Below, one piece after another: positions 36,808-46,764 of a stretch of DNA of 64,000 nt. Below the pieces are notes generated by a model, which had not been told where the DNA came from, ran no database searches, and saw only the letters and a program-made list of their open reading frames with translations. A program made the translations under genes and the position numbers. This DNA comes from Saprospiraceae bacterium (GTDB lineage Bacteria > Bacteroidota > Bacteroidia > Chitinophagales > Saprospiraceae), in the NCBI GenBank assembly GCA_016710235.1, contig JADJLG010000001.1:62001-126000 (forward strand), in the 5' to 3' direction. The stretch's first letter is position 1. Every line of letters begins with the position of its first letter.

Positions 36808-38091
36808 TCAGGAATTGGCAAACTCCAATATGGCTTTAGCGAGCAAGTCCATCTCTGCCATGGTGTGATAAACATTGGGCGTGATACGAACGCATTCTAT
36901 ATCTTCCCAAACGATGGAAACTGTATGTATTTTGTATTTATTGTATAGATAATCGCTTAATTCTGCTGATTTCTTACCTTGAACCGCCAAGCTCGCTATC
37001 GCTCCTGAATACTGCCTGCTGAGCGGTGTCCAAAGCTTTACTTTCGCATGAGATTTTACCTGATCGATCCATCTTTCTTTTAAGGCACATAATCTCGCAA
37101 ATTTTCGCTCGCTTCCTATCATTTGGTAAAAATCCATGGATTGTTGAATCGCTTGTTCTATAGCAAATGAGCGTGTACCCAATGCTTCAAATTTTCGGAT
37201 ATCGCCGCTCATTGGATCCGCTGCTGCCAATAACGGGAACACTTTTGAAATGCGATCTTTCCTGATATAGAGCAAGCCAGAACCGATGGGAGCGCTCAAC
37301 CATTTATGCAGACTAGTCCCGAAATAGTCACAGTCGAGATCTCTGATCGCATATGGCAGATGAGCAAAACTATGTGCTGCATCCAGTAAGATCTCAGCTT
37401 GGTGTCGATGAGCCAAATCGGCCAATTTTCTGGCCGGCAACACCTGTCCCACCCAATTGATGACATGGGTGACGTGGAGTATTTTTGTACGCGTTGTAAT
37501 TTGCTCTTGATAGGCCTTTAGAATGACATCATCATCTTCTAAGGGCAGATTGAGATGAACCCATTTTAAAACTATCCCATCTCTTTTTTCGCGCTGTTTC
37601 CAGGCGTTGATCATGTTGGGATAATCTTGTTTTGTCAAGATGACCTCATCACCGGCTTTAAGTGGTAGGCCAAAAATTACCGTTTCAAGAGCCTCGGAGC
37701 TGTTGCGTACAAAAGCCAGCTCTTCAGTGTCACAAGCAGCGATTTGTGCCATCCTGGCCCGCATAGGCTCTCTACCAGAATCCAATATCCTCCACATGTA
37801 ATAGGATGGTGCTTCATTGCAAAGGCGATTGTAAAAATCTAAAGCTTCCTGTACTACCCTAGGTGAAGGAGCTACACCGCCATTATTGAGATTGATCAAG
37901 TTTGGAGAAATCGGATAAGCCATCCGAATTTGGGACCAAAAATCGTCGTCATTCGAATCGGATGCAAATGCACTGATTTGCTCCAAATTGCGTCGTTCCT
38001 GCAACAAGCTCGATTCCATGGCTTGCAGTACACCCGAAGGAGTTAAGAGCATAGAGGATCCTAATAATCCGATTGCTTTACGTCGTATCAT
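36808..38091 (-). CDS. Tat-exported class V aminotransferase-like PLP enzyme
   Basis: This 427-aa PLP-dependent fold-type I enzyme is of the class V / isopenicillin-N-epimerase-like group. The N-terminus MIRRKAIGLLGSSMLLTPSG carries a twin-arginine motif and a short hydrophobic region, suggesting Tat export to the periplasm. The mature domain begins LINLNNGGVAPSPRVVQEAL (substrate and dimer region), has ELAFVRNSSEALETVIFGL (phosphate-binding), ILLDAAHSFAHLP (Asp to PLP N1) and the Schiff-base Lys in GTSLHKWLSAPIGSGLLYIR. The catalytic residues look complete. Substrate unknown; no pathway neighbours. It lies just upstream of the alternative GlmU gene but with a 57-bp gap. Confidence 0.88.
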   Translation of the reverse strand: MIRRKAIGLLGSSMLLTPSGVLQAMESSLLQERRNLEQISAFASDSNDDDFWSQIRMAYPISPNLINLNNGGVAPSPRVVQEALDFYNRLCNEAPSYYMWRILDSGREPMRARMAQIAACDTEELAFVRNSSEALETVIFGLPLKAGDEVILTKQDYPNMINAWKQREKRDGIVLKWVHLNLPLEDDDVILKAYQEQITTRTKILHVTHVINWVGQVLPARKLADLAHRHQAEILLDAAHSFAHLPYAIRDLDCDYFGTSLHKWLSAPIGSGLLYIRKDRISKVFPLLAAADPMSGDIRKFEALGTRSFAIEQAIQQSMDFYQMIGSERKFARLCALKERWIDQVKSHAKVKLWTPLSRQYSGAIASLAVQGKKSAELSDYLYNKYKIHTVSIVWEDIECVRITPNVYHTMAEMDLLAKAILEFANS

Positions 38092-38266
38092 ATCGTAGAT
38101 GAAGTCTTACTTAGGGCAAGGTAGAATTAAATTCTTATCAGAGAGAGCATTTCTGAAACAAATTGAACAAAGTTCACAGCTAAATCAATAAATCAGCTGT
38201 AATCCCATAATGAAGGGCTTATTTATCAAACAATGAACCCAAATAAAATGAAAGAGAGGAGATGAA

Positions 38267-38629
38267 TTATTCCGCTTTGGTCGATGCAGTAGACTCTTTG
38301 ATTTTAGCCTTTTTACCGGAAAGGTTGCGAAGATAGAAAAGCTTTGCTCTGCGCACGTGACCTTTCTTTACCACTTTGATCTCCACGATATTCTGACAAG
38401 AGAATGGAAATATCCTCTCCACACCAACACCACTTGACACTTTGCGAACGGTGAAAGACTTAGCTTTTCCCTGACCGCTGATGCTGATCACGTCACCACG
38501 AAAATCCTGGATTCTTTCTTTGTTTCCTTCGATGATTTTGTAGCTTACAATAATTGTATCTCCTGAAGAGAATGCTGGTATATTACTCACATCGAGCAAC
38601 TGTTCCTGTACGTATTTGATAAGATCCAT
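38267..38629 (-). CDS. rplS: 50S ribosomal protein L19
   Basis: L19 sits at the 30S-50S interface. The 120-aa protein has [20 protein letters not shown], then [30 protein letters not shown], then [26 protein letters not shown], the full family pattern. A two-part Bacteroidota promoter lies upstream (38664-38696). The usual trmD/rimM neighbours are absent, as often in this phylum. The extra C-terminal tail (ESTASTKAE) is short. Confidence 0.97.
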   Translation of the reverse strand: MDLIKYVQEQLLDVSNIPAFSSGDTIIVSYKIIEGNKERIQDFRGDVISISGQGKAKSFTVRKVSSGVGVERIFPFSCQNIVEIKVVKKGHVRRAKLFYLRNLSGKKAKIKESTASTKAE

Positions 38630-38663
38630 GGCAACTAAGATTAAGGCCTGATAAAAAGAGCTG

Positions 38664-38696
38664 CAAAGTTAAACACTTTATTCAAACTGTAACAAA
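38664..38696 (-). promoter_or_regulatory. two-part promoter of rplS
   Basis: TAACTTTG (38664-38671, minus strand) as -7 and TTTG (38693-38696) as -33, 21 nt apart. The ATG is 34 nt downstream. This is a near-ideal TTTG/TAnnTTTG promoter. Confidence 0.75.
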
Positions 38697-38711
38697 TATT
38701 CTAAAGAATTT

Positions 38712-41015
38712 CTATCTCAATAAAGTAACTGTGCCTTGTTTTTCTACCCAGAGGCCTCTCGGAGTTCTGTATTGGTAACGGTAGACGTACACTCCATCAG
38801 GCACTTGCTTGTCGCTTTCACCAAATGTACCCCTCCAAACTATATAAGGGTCTTCAGTCTTAAACAATTGACTGCCCCATCTATCCCAGATAGAAAGCAT
38901 AAAACTGCTCATACCATCGAAATATCCCTTACCAAAATAATCATCATTGTTTCCATCACCATTTGGGGTAAAGGCATTGGGCAGAAAATATGAAATAAAG
39001 GGTTCAATATCGAGGTACTGATCCAGCGTATCCGCACATGCATTGCTGTGTGTCACAATCTGTCGCAGAAGATAGATACCGGTATCCCTAAAGGTATATC
39101 TCGGATTGCTGCCGTCAAATATCCGCTTCCCATTGATAAAATAATCAATCTGTGAAGCAAACTTAGATTCATCCACTACTTGAATCGTTTTATGTAGGGA
39201 ATTCAATTCGTCAGGTGTATAACTAAATCCTGCAATCGGAGACTGCTTAACCTGAATCCAGGAAGGAAAATCTTTTTGAGTCTCACATCCGATCGGTGAT
39301 CTGATGTTCAACTTGACATTGAAAGTTCCGATTGAATTAAAGGTGTGCTTGGGCGATATTTCAGTACTTGTACTACCATCACCAAAATCCCAAAGGATGT
39401 CATAAGTACTATCTATAGGATAAGACAAGTTATCAAAAAATACTGTGACCGGCTGGCATCCCTCCGTTGTAGTAGGATCAACTACGATCAAAGCAGGCAC
39501 AGGATAATAATCAAATGTCTTGGTCCGTGAATCGACGCAGCCATTGATATCTTTTACCTGCAGGGTGACCGACTTTGTACCGGGTTTTCGGAAAATATGG
39601 TTGACGTCTTTGGTTGAAGCATTCACCCCACTTTCCAAACTCCAATTCCAAGACTCCATTTGCTTGCTACCTGTATATGATTTGTCTTTGAAGATAACCG
39701 GATTGGCATAACAAGTGTCATAACTGTAATCAAAATCAGCATCTATAGCAGGATATATGCGCACCGATAATTTTGCTGTATCAGAACATCTCGTCCCCTT
39801 GTTGATGATCATGAGACCTGAGTATTGCCCTTGTCCGGGAAAGTCAAACTCAGCATCTTTACCAGTCTGGATTTCCTTATTACCCTTGATATCGAACTCC
39901 CATAGATAGCTTTTTATGTTCTTTTCCAGGGTCGATTGATTGAAAAACTTCACAGTGTTGGTTCCGCAACTATTGATAACGAATTCCTGGTTAGATATAT
40001 TGACAGAATCAGAGGTGATCAGCGCGCTCACGGCAGACTGACAGTAGGTTACGTTGAACTGAAAATCCCTTCGAATCACCGACAGCAGTTGCCCATTGCG
40101 ATATTCTTTGGCACATACCCCTACCACGAATTGCCCTTGAACTGTTGGTGTCCCGGTGATTTTTCCGGTTTTGCTGTCAATGGCTACAACCGGATTTCCT
40201 CCCATGGGCTGATTATAAGTGTATATCGGATTTCTAAAGCTTACTGTTTTGAAAGGTGGAGGGCAACCCGCGGGATCCGGGGTGACGCCATCACAATCTG
40301 TGGCTCTGCCGCCGTCCAAAGTACTTGAACCTTTGGTACCTCCGGCAGTGAGCGGAGCACAAAACTCATAGACCATACTATCACCTTCTATATCAGAAGC
40401 AAAATGATCAAAGTCAATCGGCTGGTTTGAACATATCACTATTGGAGGAAAATTAACGAACTGAGGGCTATTATTATATAAACGCTGTGCCTCAGGAGTA
40501 ATCTCAATCTCATAAGCAGCTCCCGTATCCCCTGGTTTAATGATATTGGTGATCGTCTCATTGCGACAGCATCTCTGATATGAGAGAACATAAGAATTAC
40601 TGATGATGGGTAGGTTCATCTCAAATTGATAAATCCCCTCTTCTACTTCAATGTTGGGTGGTACTACGTAACAAGAGTCAATCACAGCATCCAGATTGCG
40701 GTGGGATTTCAATCTTACCTCCAGCCTGTTCAAATAGCTATAAACGTTATTACTGTTTTTGGTGAATATACCGATGATTGCAGGATCGTCAAAGTCAGCA
40801 CCAAGACTATTAGGGTCGCGGTAAACTTTCATCGTAAACAGGTATTTCGTTATCTTTTTGACTGTATCCACACTGACAACCTGATAATAAAATTCACCCC
40901 CAATTATGTGTTTGGCCTGTCCTATTCCAAGGACAAGCAAAAGATGAACCGCTGCGAGCAATAGTTTCTTTCTCAAAACCGGATTATTCAGCCAAATAAC
41001 GAAAAAAAACTGCAT
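38712..41015 (-). CDS. PKD-repeat protein with gliding-motility type B T9SS domain
   Basis: This is a secreted 767-aa adhesin-like protein. A signal peptide follows a short prefix (RKKLLLAAVHLLLVLGIGQA). The first ~300 residues (KHIIGGEFYYQVVSV…, then SYQRCCRNETITNI and CAKEYRNGQLLSVIRRDFQF) are the conserved N-terminal module of large Bacteroidota PKD surface proteins. Several PKD-type domains follow (KSYLWEFDIKGNKEIQ, WNWSLESGVNASTKDVNHIF, ILWDFGDGSTSTEISPKHTF). The C-terminus is type B: SYFLPNAFTPNGDGNNDDYF … LSIWDRWGSQLF … VPDGVYVYRYQY … GTVTLLR. Type B cargo is usually released or surface-attached by PorP/SprF partners, none of which are in this window. Confidence 0.92.
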   Translation of the reverse strand: MQFFFVIWLNNPVLRKKLLLAAVHLLLVLGIGQAKHIIGGEFYYQVVSVDTVKKITKYLFTMKVYRDPNSLGADFDDPAIIGIFTKNSNNVYSYLNRLEVRLKSHRNLDAVIDSCYVVPPNIEVEEGIYQFEMNLPIISNSYVLSYQRCCRNETITNIIKPGDTGAAYEIEITPEAQRLYNNSPQFVNFPPIVICSNQPIDFDHFASDIEGDSMVYEFCAPLTAGGTKGSSTLDGGRATDCDGVTPDPAGCPPPFKTVSFRNPIYTYNQPMGGNPVVAIDSKTGKITGTPTVQGQFVVGVCAKEYRNGQLLSVIRRDFQFNVTYCQSAVSALITSDSVNISNQEFVINSCGTNTVKFFNQSTLEKNIKSYLWEFDIKGNKEIQTGKDAEFDFPGQGQYSGLMIINKGTRCSDTAKLSVRIYPAIDADFDYSYDTCYANPVIFKDKSYTGSKQMESWNWSLESGVNASTKDVNHIFRKPGTKSVTLQVKDINGCVDSRTKTFDYYPVPALIVVDPTTTEGCQPVTVFFDNLSYPIDSTYDILWDFGDGSTSTEISPKHTFNSIGTFNVKLNIRSPIGCETQKDFPSWIQVKQSPIAGFSYTPDELNSLHKTIQVVDESKFASQIDYFINGKRIFDGSNPRYTFRDTGIYLLRQIVTHSNACADTLDQYLDIEPFISYFLPNAFTPNGDGNNDDYFGKGYFDGMSSFMLSIWDRWGSQLFKTEDPYIVWRGTFGESDKQVPDGVYVYRYQYRTPRGLWVEKQGTVTLLR

Positions 41016-41616
41016 TAAGTTGCATTTTCATGACGTTCTGCAATCAAAATCAGGGTTTGTCTGGATGAACCCCTTTTATGTTGCATCGATATTCATTTCA
41101 AATGTAATCGCAATAACGATAAGCAGGCCAATCTTGTGATTTCCACGTAAACCGATCCAAATCATTGTCAGGACCCAACTTTAATAAAAGCATGAAAGCA
41201 AATCAATTTTTTAAAATTGAATCTCCTGCATTCGTATCAATTATTTGCTATGGATTATTGTGGCCAAATTTACCCCCATCGTCAAAGTTTATCTTATCTG
41301 CTAGAATAATTTAAATGGGAGCCAAACTGCATAGTTCAGCTCAATGAAAACGAGTATCAGATTGTCCAAGAATATATGTTCCGATTAAAAAATTATACCA
41401 AAATCTTTTCTGCGTTCGATAGTGATTTCCTTTTTGATCGGTTTTAAATATCCCTGACAAGATGTTTATATTTGGATCATTGGTTTGAATTTTGTTATCA
41501 AAAACCGAGTTATACTCAAATTAAAATTTTAGCGTTTCTGCTACGATATAAATTCGCACCATTCAAAACATAAATGCCAGCTATGCGTGTGTAATTCTAC
41601 TTCAAAATCCAATGTA
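41016..41616. other. intergenic, no gene seen
   Basis: About 600 bp of AT-rich sequence between the divergent PKD protein and the YrdC gene. I see no open frame with protein-like composition, no TAnnTTTG element in a convincing position and no long inverted repeat. Confidence 0.5.
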
Positions 41617-42204
41617 ATGAACCTCTCCCAATCCTCCCTGTCCTTTTCTGAAGAAATATTGCATATAGCTGATTGCGTGCGTGCGGGCAAAGTCATCCTT
41701 TACCCCACGGATACGATCTGGGGTATCGGCGGATCAATCTCTATACCTGCCGTGAGTCAAAAAATATTTGATATCAAAGGAAGACCGCCATCCAAGAGTT
41801 TTATCTTGCTCGTCAATGATGTGACTATGTTATCGAGATATATCCATCCGATTCCACCAAAAATAGAGAACATACTCTCGGTGACCAGCAGACCCATTAC
41901 GGTCATTTATCCCTATCCTATAAATCTACCTTCACATTGTCTTGCAGACGACGGGAGTGTGGCGATAAGGATTTGTGCGGACAACTTCTGCAAGGAGTTG
42001 ATCCAAGAATTAGATGAATGTATCATTTCTACTTCGGCGAATGTATCAGGGAAGCCTTTCCCCAGATTTTTTGGAGAGGTGTCAAGTGATGTTCTAAGTT
42101 CGGTGGATTGTATTGTCAAGCACCGGCAGTGGGACAAAGCGATCGGAGAACCCAGTACGCTGATTAAATATGGCAAGGATGATTCAATTGAATTTCTGAG
42201 GTGA
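41617..42204 (+). CDS. Sua5/YrdC/YciO family L-threonylcarbamoyladenylate synthase
   Basis: This 195-aa protein is predicted to make threonylcarbamoyl-AMP from threonine, bicarbonate and ATP for the t6A37 modification of ANN-decoding tRNAs. The YrdC signature is clear: GKVILYPTDTIWGIGGSISI, then IFDIKGRPPSKSFILLV (KxR and S/T-x-F), ITVIYPYP, and DGSVAIRICADNFCKELIQE with CIISTSANVSGKPFPRFF (SxxxSxxN motif). It lacks a C-terminal Sua5 domain, so it is the short YrdC/YciO form. ATG 41617 is used; an in-frame GTG at 41587 would add ten residues. Confidence 0.92.
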   Translation: MNLSQSSLSFSEEILHIADCVRAGKVILYPTDTIWGIGGSISIPAVSQKIFDIKGRPPSKSFILLVNDVTMLSRYIHPIPPKIENILSVTSRPITVIYPYPINLPSHCLADDGSVAIRICADNFCKELIQELDECIISTSANVSGKPFPRFFGEVSSDVLSSVDCIVKHRQWDKAIGEPSTLIKYGKDDSIEFLR

Positions 42205-42233
42205 TATGATCCTCATTGGCTCATCAAAATCAC

Positions 42234-43769
42234 TCAAGATTGTAGATATTGCAAAGCCCTTTTGTAGGGTTCATCCTGCTTGAGCATCCAAAGCTGTGAT
42301 TCTGCTTTACCTTTCAGGACACTAATTATTGTTGAATAAATGATTTTGTGCAATTCATCTTCTCCAACTGACCGGATTATCCTGTTCGCTTCTTCTGTCG
42401 GCACCATGCTCTTAAACCAAGTGATGCTCTCCTCTTTCGACTCCATTTTTTTCAAATCCTCGTCTGTCCACAGCTTCCATTTTTCGGACTGTGGCAAAAT
42501 CTTTCTTTCCACCCACTCAGACAATATCGTCCGTGTGGCAATGAGCTGAGAATCCGTCTTGATGAGTTCGTCGGGCCACAATCCCTTATGAGGTACCGGT
42601 CCGACAATATTCTGTGGATTTGAATCCAGGCTGTCTGCTGTTCCGGGAAAAAATGGCTTTTGGATATCCACCCCGTTGGCAAAGAAATACCTGGATGTCG
42701 CAAGACGGATCAAGGAACCATCTGACAATCCAAACTGGTCCAGGATGGTAGATTTTCCATAGGTGGGTGATCCGATGAGATAAGCTTTCTTTTTTTGAGA
42801 GAGCACTCCCGCAAGGAGCTCCGCAGCTGAGGCGGTATTTTCATTGATCAGGACCACGATTTTTCCCAAAGTAAAGAAGGACCTCCCGTTTGCTTTGTAC
42901 TCCTGCTTGGGCCTGTACGCTCCTTTGGAATAAAAAAGCAATTCATCTTTTGTAGTAATAAACTGATTGAGCAAATCTGCCGCTACCGGAATAAGACCTC
43001 CACCGTTGTCTCTGAGGTCGAGGATCAAATGATGAGGCTTAGAATTTTTTGATTGAAATTCTTCAATAGCATTCATCAACTCCCTGTAAGAATTCTGGGC
43101 AATGGATTGCAACCTGATGTACTGGACATGAGGAGCAGCCTGATGTCCCAGATCCACACTGGTGATGAGTACAGGATTTCTTGTGAGGGACTTGCTGAAT
43201 GTCTCCTTGCCTCCTTTGCTGAACCTGTACCCTTCCAGGCGCAGTATTTTGCCGCAATGCCGGATCATAGAATCCAAGTCTTCGACGCCAAACTGCCGCA
43301 GTTTATCGTCCCTCAGATGATCTAAGGCGGTGATGCGGTCTCCTACCTGCATTCCTACCCCTGAGGCACTGCTCAATGGAAAAACATATTGAACATAAAT
43401 TCCTGAATCGATCAGGACAAAACTGAAACCAAATCCGCTGTAATCACCGTCAAGCTCGTCACTGAGACCTTCGGTGTCGGCAGGTCCGCAATAAAAGGAA
43501 TATGGATCTAATCCCGTGAGAATATTCTGAATGCTTTGCTCTGCAAATGCAGAGGGGTTCAAACTGTCACGGTATGCTGATTCGACATAATGAAGTACGT
43601 CGGTGATCTTCTGGTTTGCAATTTCATAATTGGTGACCTGGTCGGGTGGTGTAAGTGGCTCGGTCCTTGGGAGCTGAACTTTCAGACCTGCCCACATCCC
43701 CAAAGCTGCACTCAATCCAACGATCAGTGGGAGCCATGTAGTGATTTTATTGTGACTGCCGTAGCCCAT
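42234..43769 (-). CDS. S41 family C-terminal-processing peptidase
   Basis: This is a membrane-anchored periplasmic serine protease (511 aa from ATG 43769). The N-terminal hydrophobic anchor TTWLPLIVGLSAALGMWAGL is followed by helical and PDZ regions (GFGFSFVLIDSGIYVQYVFP, GVGMQVGDRITALD) and the S41 core: LILDLRDNGGGLIPVAADLL, then VVLINENTASAAELLAGVLS with the catalytic Ser, and the catalytic Lys in GSPTYGKSTILDQFGLSDGS. The start overlaps the GAPDH stop by one base (TAATG on the minus strand), so the two are translationally coupled; an upstream in-frame start to 43829 lies inside GAPDH and is unlikely. Confidence 0.92.
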   Translation of the reverse strand: MGYGSHNKITTWLPLIVGLSAALGMWAGLKVQLPRTEPLTPPDQVTNYEIANQKITDVLHYVESAYRDSLNPSAFAEQSIQNILTGLDPYSFYCGPADTEGLSDELDGDYSGFGFSFVLIDSGIYVQYVFPLSSASGVGMQVGDRITALDHLRDDKLRQFGVEDLDSMIRHCGKILRLEGYRFSKGGKETFSKSLTRNPVLITSVDLGHQAAPHVQYIRLQSIAQNSYRELMNAIEEFQSKNSKPHHLILDLRDNGGGLIPVAADLLNQFITTKDELLFYSKGAYRPKQEYKANGRSFFTLGKIVVLINENTASAAELLAGVLSQKKKAYLIGSPTYGKSTILDQFGLSDGSLIRLATSRYFFANGVDIQKPFFPGTADSLDSNPQNIVGPVPHKGLWPDELIKTDSQLIATRTILSEWVERKILPQSEKWKLWTDEDLKKMESKEESITWFKSMVPTEEANRIIRSVGEDELHKIIYSTIISVLKGKAESQLWMLKQDEPYKRALQYLQS

Positions 43770-45238
43770 TAATAGTAGGTAAATCGCCTTACTTTGGCGA
43801 CATATTTGGCTAGTCGGACCACTTGACAAGTGTAACCGAACTCATTGTCGTACCATGCATATATGGTCACTGTCCGCCCATCATTGGACATGATGGTGGA
43901 AGGTGCGTCGTACACACATGCTACTGTCGTGCCTACCGCATTGCTGGACACATATTCGTCAGAGTTTGAGTAGAGTATTTGTTCGACGAGGTCTCCATGA
44001 AGGCTTGCTTTGCGCATGGCTACTTTGATTTCGTCCAACGCTGCAGGTTTGTTCAAGGTGAGATTCAATATCGCCAAGGAGACATTGGGAACCGGGACGC
44101 GAACAGCATTGCCTGTGAGTTTGCCTTTGAGATGAGGCAAGACCTTGGCTACAGCACCGGCAGCACCGGTACTGGTGATCACCATGTTGATAGGAGCACC
44201 ACGCCCCCTGCGAGGTTTTCTGTGGAAATTGTCCAACAGATTCTGATCACTGGTATAAGCATGTACAGTCTCTAGGTGACCTTTCTCAATGCCAAACTCT
44301 GTATCTATGACTTGAATGATAGGTACGATGGCATTGGTTGTGCATGATGCCGCACAGAATACCTGCTCGTCCTCCATGTTCAAAGTACTGTGATTTACAC
44401 CTACGACTATATTGGGAATATCCTTGCCCGGAGCTGTCAATATGACTTGTCTGATACCAGGTCGCAAGTGAGCGCTGAGCTTTTCTTTAGTATCCCACAT
44501 GCCGGTATTATCTATGAGTAGTGCGTCGTGTATCCCGTAGTGGGTATAATCTATTTCTGAAGGATCAGATGCGAATATCATGTGGATTTTGTTGCCGTTG
44601 ATTTCCACGCTGTCGCCGTCTTCTGCGATGTTGATCGTACCCTGGAATGTGCCGTGAATGGAGTCCGTTTCCAGCAGCGACATCCGCTTTCTCACTTCAT
44701 CCAGCTTGACCTTCATTCCGGCCCGAACTACAATAGCTTTGAGGCGAAGTTGCTCTCCTGCCCCGGTTTGATTGATCAATCTTCTTGCAACGAGACGACC
44801 TATTCTCCCAAAACCATAGAGGACGACGTCACGTGAAGCATTTTTGTCAATATTACTTTCAAGACCTTCGGAGAGCGCCTGTCGCAAAAATGTCTTCAGG
44901 TCAGGGAATTGATTTTGGTTGGTGATCCATTCCGAGGCGAGTTTGCCTATGTCCAGTCTTGAAGGTGCCAGATTCTGCATGTCCCGGATCTCTTTCACGA
45001 TGTCCAGGCTGGTCTGAATGGTGATCGGACGGTCTATATAAAGTTTGCCAACTTGATGGTCTGCGATGACCTGGCTTGGTCTAGAATCGTATAAATCGCG
45101 CCTGAACAACACCAGCTCGATGGATCTGTCGAATCGGAGTTCTCCGACGATTTTAAGTAATTCTAAGGCCAACTTTTCCTTTTCGCGCCAGGAAGCGAGG
45201 GCTATGTCTGCCTGATCTGTGGAAGCAATTTGGGACAT
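43769..45238 (-). CDS. gap: glyceraldehyde-3-phosphate dehydrogenase, long N-terminally extended type
   Basis: This 489-aa GAPDH is about 150 residues longer than the classical enzyme. The extension (about 1-135, charged and helical: REKEKLALELLKIVGELRFD … GKLASEWITNQNQFPDLKTF) precedes the NAD(P)-binding GFGRIGR at 142-148. Catalytic Cys299 (CAASCTTNA) and His325 (VHAYTSDQ) are intact, as are KPRRGRGAP and WYDNEFGY. Extended GAPDHs of this sort occur in several Bacteroidota and proteobacteria and may act in the gluconeogenic direction or prefer NADP; the sequence here does not decide this. It is co-transcribed with an S41 protease. Confidence 0.93.
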   Translation of the reverse strand: MSQIASTDQADIALASWREKEKLALELLKIVGELRFDRSIELVLFRRDLYDSRPSQVIADHQVGKLYIDRPITIQTSLDIVKEIRDMQNLAPSRLDIGKLASEWITNQNQFPDLKTFLRQALSEGLESNIDKNASRDVVLYGFGRIGRLVARRLINQTGAGEQLRLKAIVVRAGMKVKLDEVRKRMSLLETDSIHGTFQGTINIAEDGDSVEINGNKIHMIFASDPSEIDYTHYGIHDALLIDNTGMWDTKEKLSAHLRPGIRQVILTAPGKDIPNIVVGVNHSTLNMEDEQVFCAASCTTNAIVPIIQVIDTEFGIEKGHLETVHAYTSDQNLLDNFHRKPRRGRGAPINMVITSTGAAGAVAKVLPHLKGKLTGNAVRVPVPNVSLAILNLTLNKPAALDEIKVAMRKASLHGDLVEQILYSNSDEYVSSNAVGTTVACVYDAPSTIMSNDGRTVTIYAWYDNEFGYTCQVVRLAKYVAKVRRFTYY

Positions 45239-45311
45239 ATTCTATTCAATTTTTTTGCAAAGTTTGCAAAAAAAGCGCAAAGCTTAGATCGATCTCTAAA
45301 AAAAGACCAAA

Positions 45312-46181
45312 TCAGATACCAAGATACTGTTTGAGCAATTTACTACGGGTTGTGCTGCGCAATTTATTGATGGCTTTGTCTTTGATTTGGCGTACTCTTT
45401 CTCTGGTCAATCCGAACTTGTCACCGATGTCTTCAAGGGACTCCGGATGTTCAACTCCCAGTCCGAAGTAAAGTTTGATGACTTCGGCTTGCTTGTCTGT
45501 CAAAGTGCCAAGAGCGCGTTCTATTTCCCTCCTCAATGAATCTTTGTACTCCAGAGAAGCATCAGTGGCAGGAGTGCTGTCGTTTTCCAATACGTCTAAC
45601 AGTGAGTTGTCTTCACCTTCGACAAATGGTGCGTCCATAGATACGTGACGCGCTGCAACTCCCAGAGTGGTCTCCACCTCTTCGGTAGGAATCTCCAGAA
45701 GTGCAGCCAATTCTTCTGCTGATGGCTCCCTTTCATATTCTTGTTCGAGTTCTGAAAAGGCGCGGTTGATTTTATTCAGGGAACCTACTTTGTTCAGCGG
45801 TAGTCTTACAATACGGGATTGTTCTGCCAAGGCTTGTAATATGGACTGTCTGATCCACCATACTGCATAGGAGATGAACTTAAATCCCCTTGTCTCGTCA
45901 AAGCGCTGAGCGGCCTTAATCAAGCCCAGATTTCCTTCATTGATGAGGTCAGAAAGCGATAGACCCTGATTTTGGTATTGCTTTGCAACGGAAACTACGA
46001 AACGCAGGTTGGCCTTCGTCAACTTCTCCAAAGAGATCTGGTCACCTTGCTTTATTTTCTTGGCGAGCTCCACTTCTTCCTCAGGGGTGAGAAGGTCCAC
46101 TTTTCCGATTTCCTGGAGATACTTCTCTAATGACTGACTCTCCCTGTTGGTGATCGATTTTGTGATTTTGAGCTGCCTCAT
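45312..46181 (-). CDS. rpoD: primary sigma factor RpoD (short Bacteroidota type)
   Basis: This 289-aa housekeeping sigma-70 lacks region 1.1 and the nonconserved insertion, as is usual for Bacteroidota (sigma-ABfr type). Region 1.2 is [20 protein letters not shown]; region 2 includes [20 protein letters not shown], then [19 protein letters not shown] (2.3/2.4); region 3 [20 protein letters not shown]; region 4 [15 protein letters not shown] … [20 protein letters not shown]. Such a factor recognises TTTG/TAnnTTTG promoters, consistent with the elements found in this window. Confidence 0.96.
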   Translation of the reverse strand: MRQLKITKSITNRESQSLEKYLQEIGKVDLLTPEEEVELAKKIKQGDQISLEKLTKANLRFVVSVAKQYQNQGLSLSDLINEGNLGLIKAAQRFDETRGFKFISYAVWWIRQSILQALAEQSRIVRLPLNKVGSLNKINRAFSELEQEYEREPSAEELAALLEIPTEEVETTLGVAARHVSMDAPFVEGEDNSLLDVLENDSTPATDASLEYKDSLRREIERALGTLTDKQAEVIKLYFGLGVEHPESLEDIGDKFGLTRERVRQIKDKAINKLRSTTRSKLLKQYLGI

Positions 46182-46389
46182 TTTTTCGAAATAATTTTAA
46201 ATTACTGAAAACCAATAGATTACTTTCTTCCCAAACCCTTGGAACTTCTCCTTTGATCCAATAATATGCCAATTTGCTTCGTCGGAAGAAAAAAGAATTA
46301 ATGCGGATTGGATAAAAAATGTTCATCAATTTTTAAAAAAATATAGAAACAATTTTAATATTGCCCACTTATTTGATTTAACACACAGC

Positions 46390-46764
46390 ATGGCAAGAGT
46401 ACAAGTGAAGATGGAGTTTATGTTTAAAGCATCTCCTTCCATACTTTATCTCTTTGTTACTCAGCCCACCGGACTGGTCCGTTGGTTTTGTGACAAGGTG
46501 GATAACATAGGCGACAGGTATACCTTTTCCTGGGAAGGGGATGAGGAAGAAGCTGTCATGGTAGATGATTTGGAGGAAGAACTGGTCAAGTATGTTTGGG
46601 ATGAAAGGCCGGATGAATTCTTGCAGTTCAGGATTTACCGCACTGACATCACCAATGAAACTATACTGGAGGTGACGGACTATTGTGATGACGACGAAGT
46701 CAAAGAGCAACAGGACATCTGGCAGATGTATATCCGTAAGTTCAAGACTTTCTGTGGAGGTTAA
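46390..46764 (+). CDS. START-like domain (SRPBCC superfamily) protein
   Basis: This small (124-aa) soluble protein is typical of the START-like/AHSA1-related fold: the N-terminal strand VQVKMEFMFKASPSILYLFV, then LVRWFCDKVDNIGDRYTFSW, an acidic central part (EGDEEEAVMVDDLEEELVKY) and a C-terminal helix QDIWQMYIRKFKTF. The fold generally has a hydrophobic ligand cavity, but its role in Bacteroidota is unknown. It is divergent from rpoD with 208 bp between them. Confidence 0.82.
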   Translation: MARVQVKMEFMFKASPSILYLFVTQPTGLVRWFCDKVDNIGDRYTFSWEGDEEEAVMVDDLEEELVKYVWDERPDEFLQFRIYRTDITNETILEVTDYCDDDEVKEQQDIWQMYIRKFKTFCGG

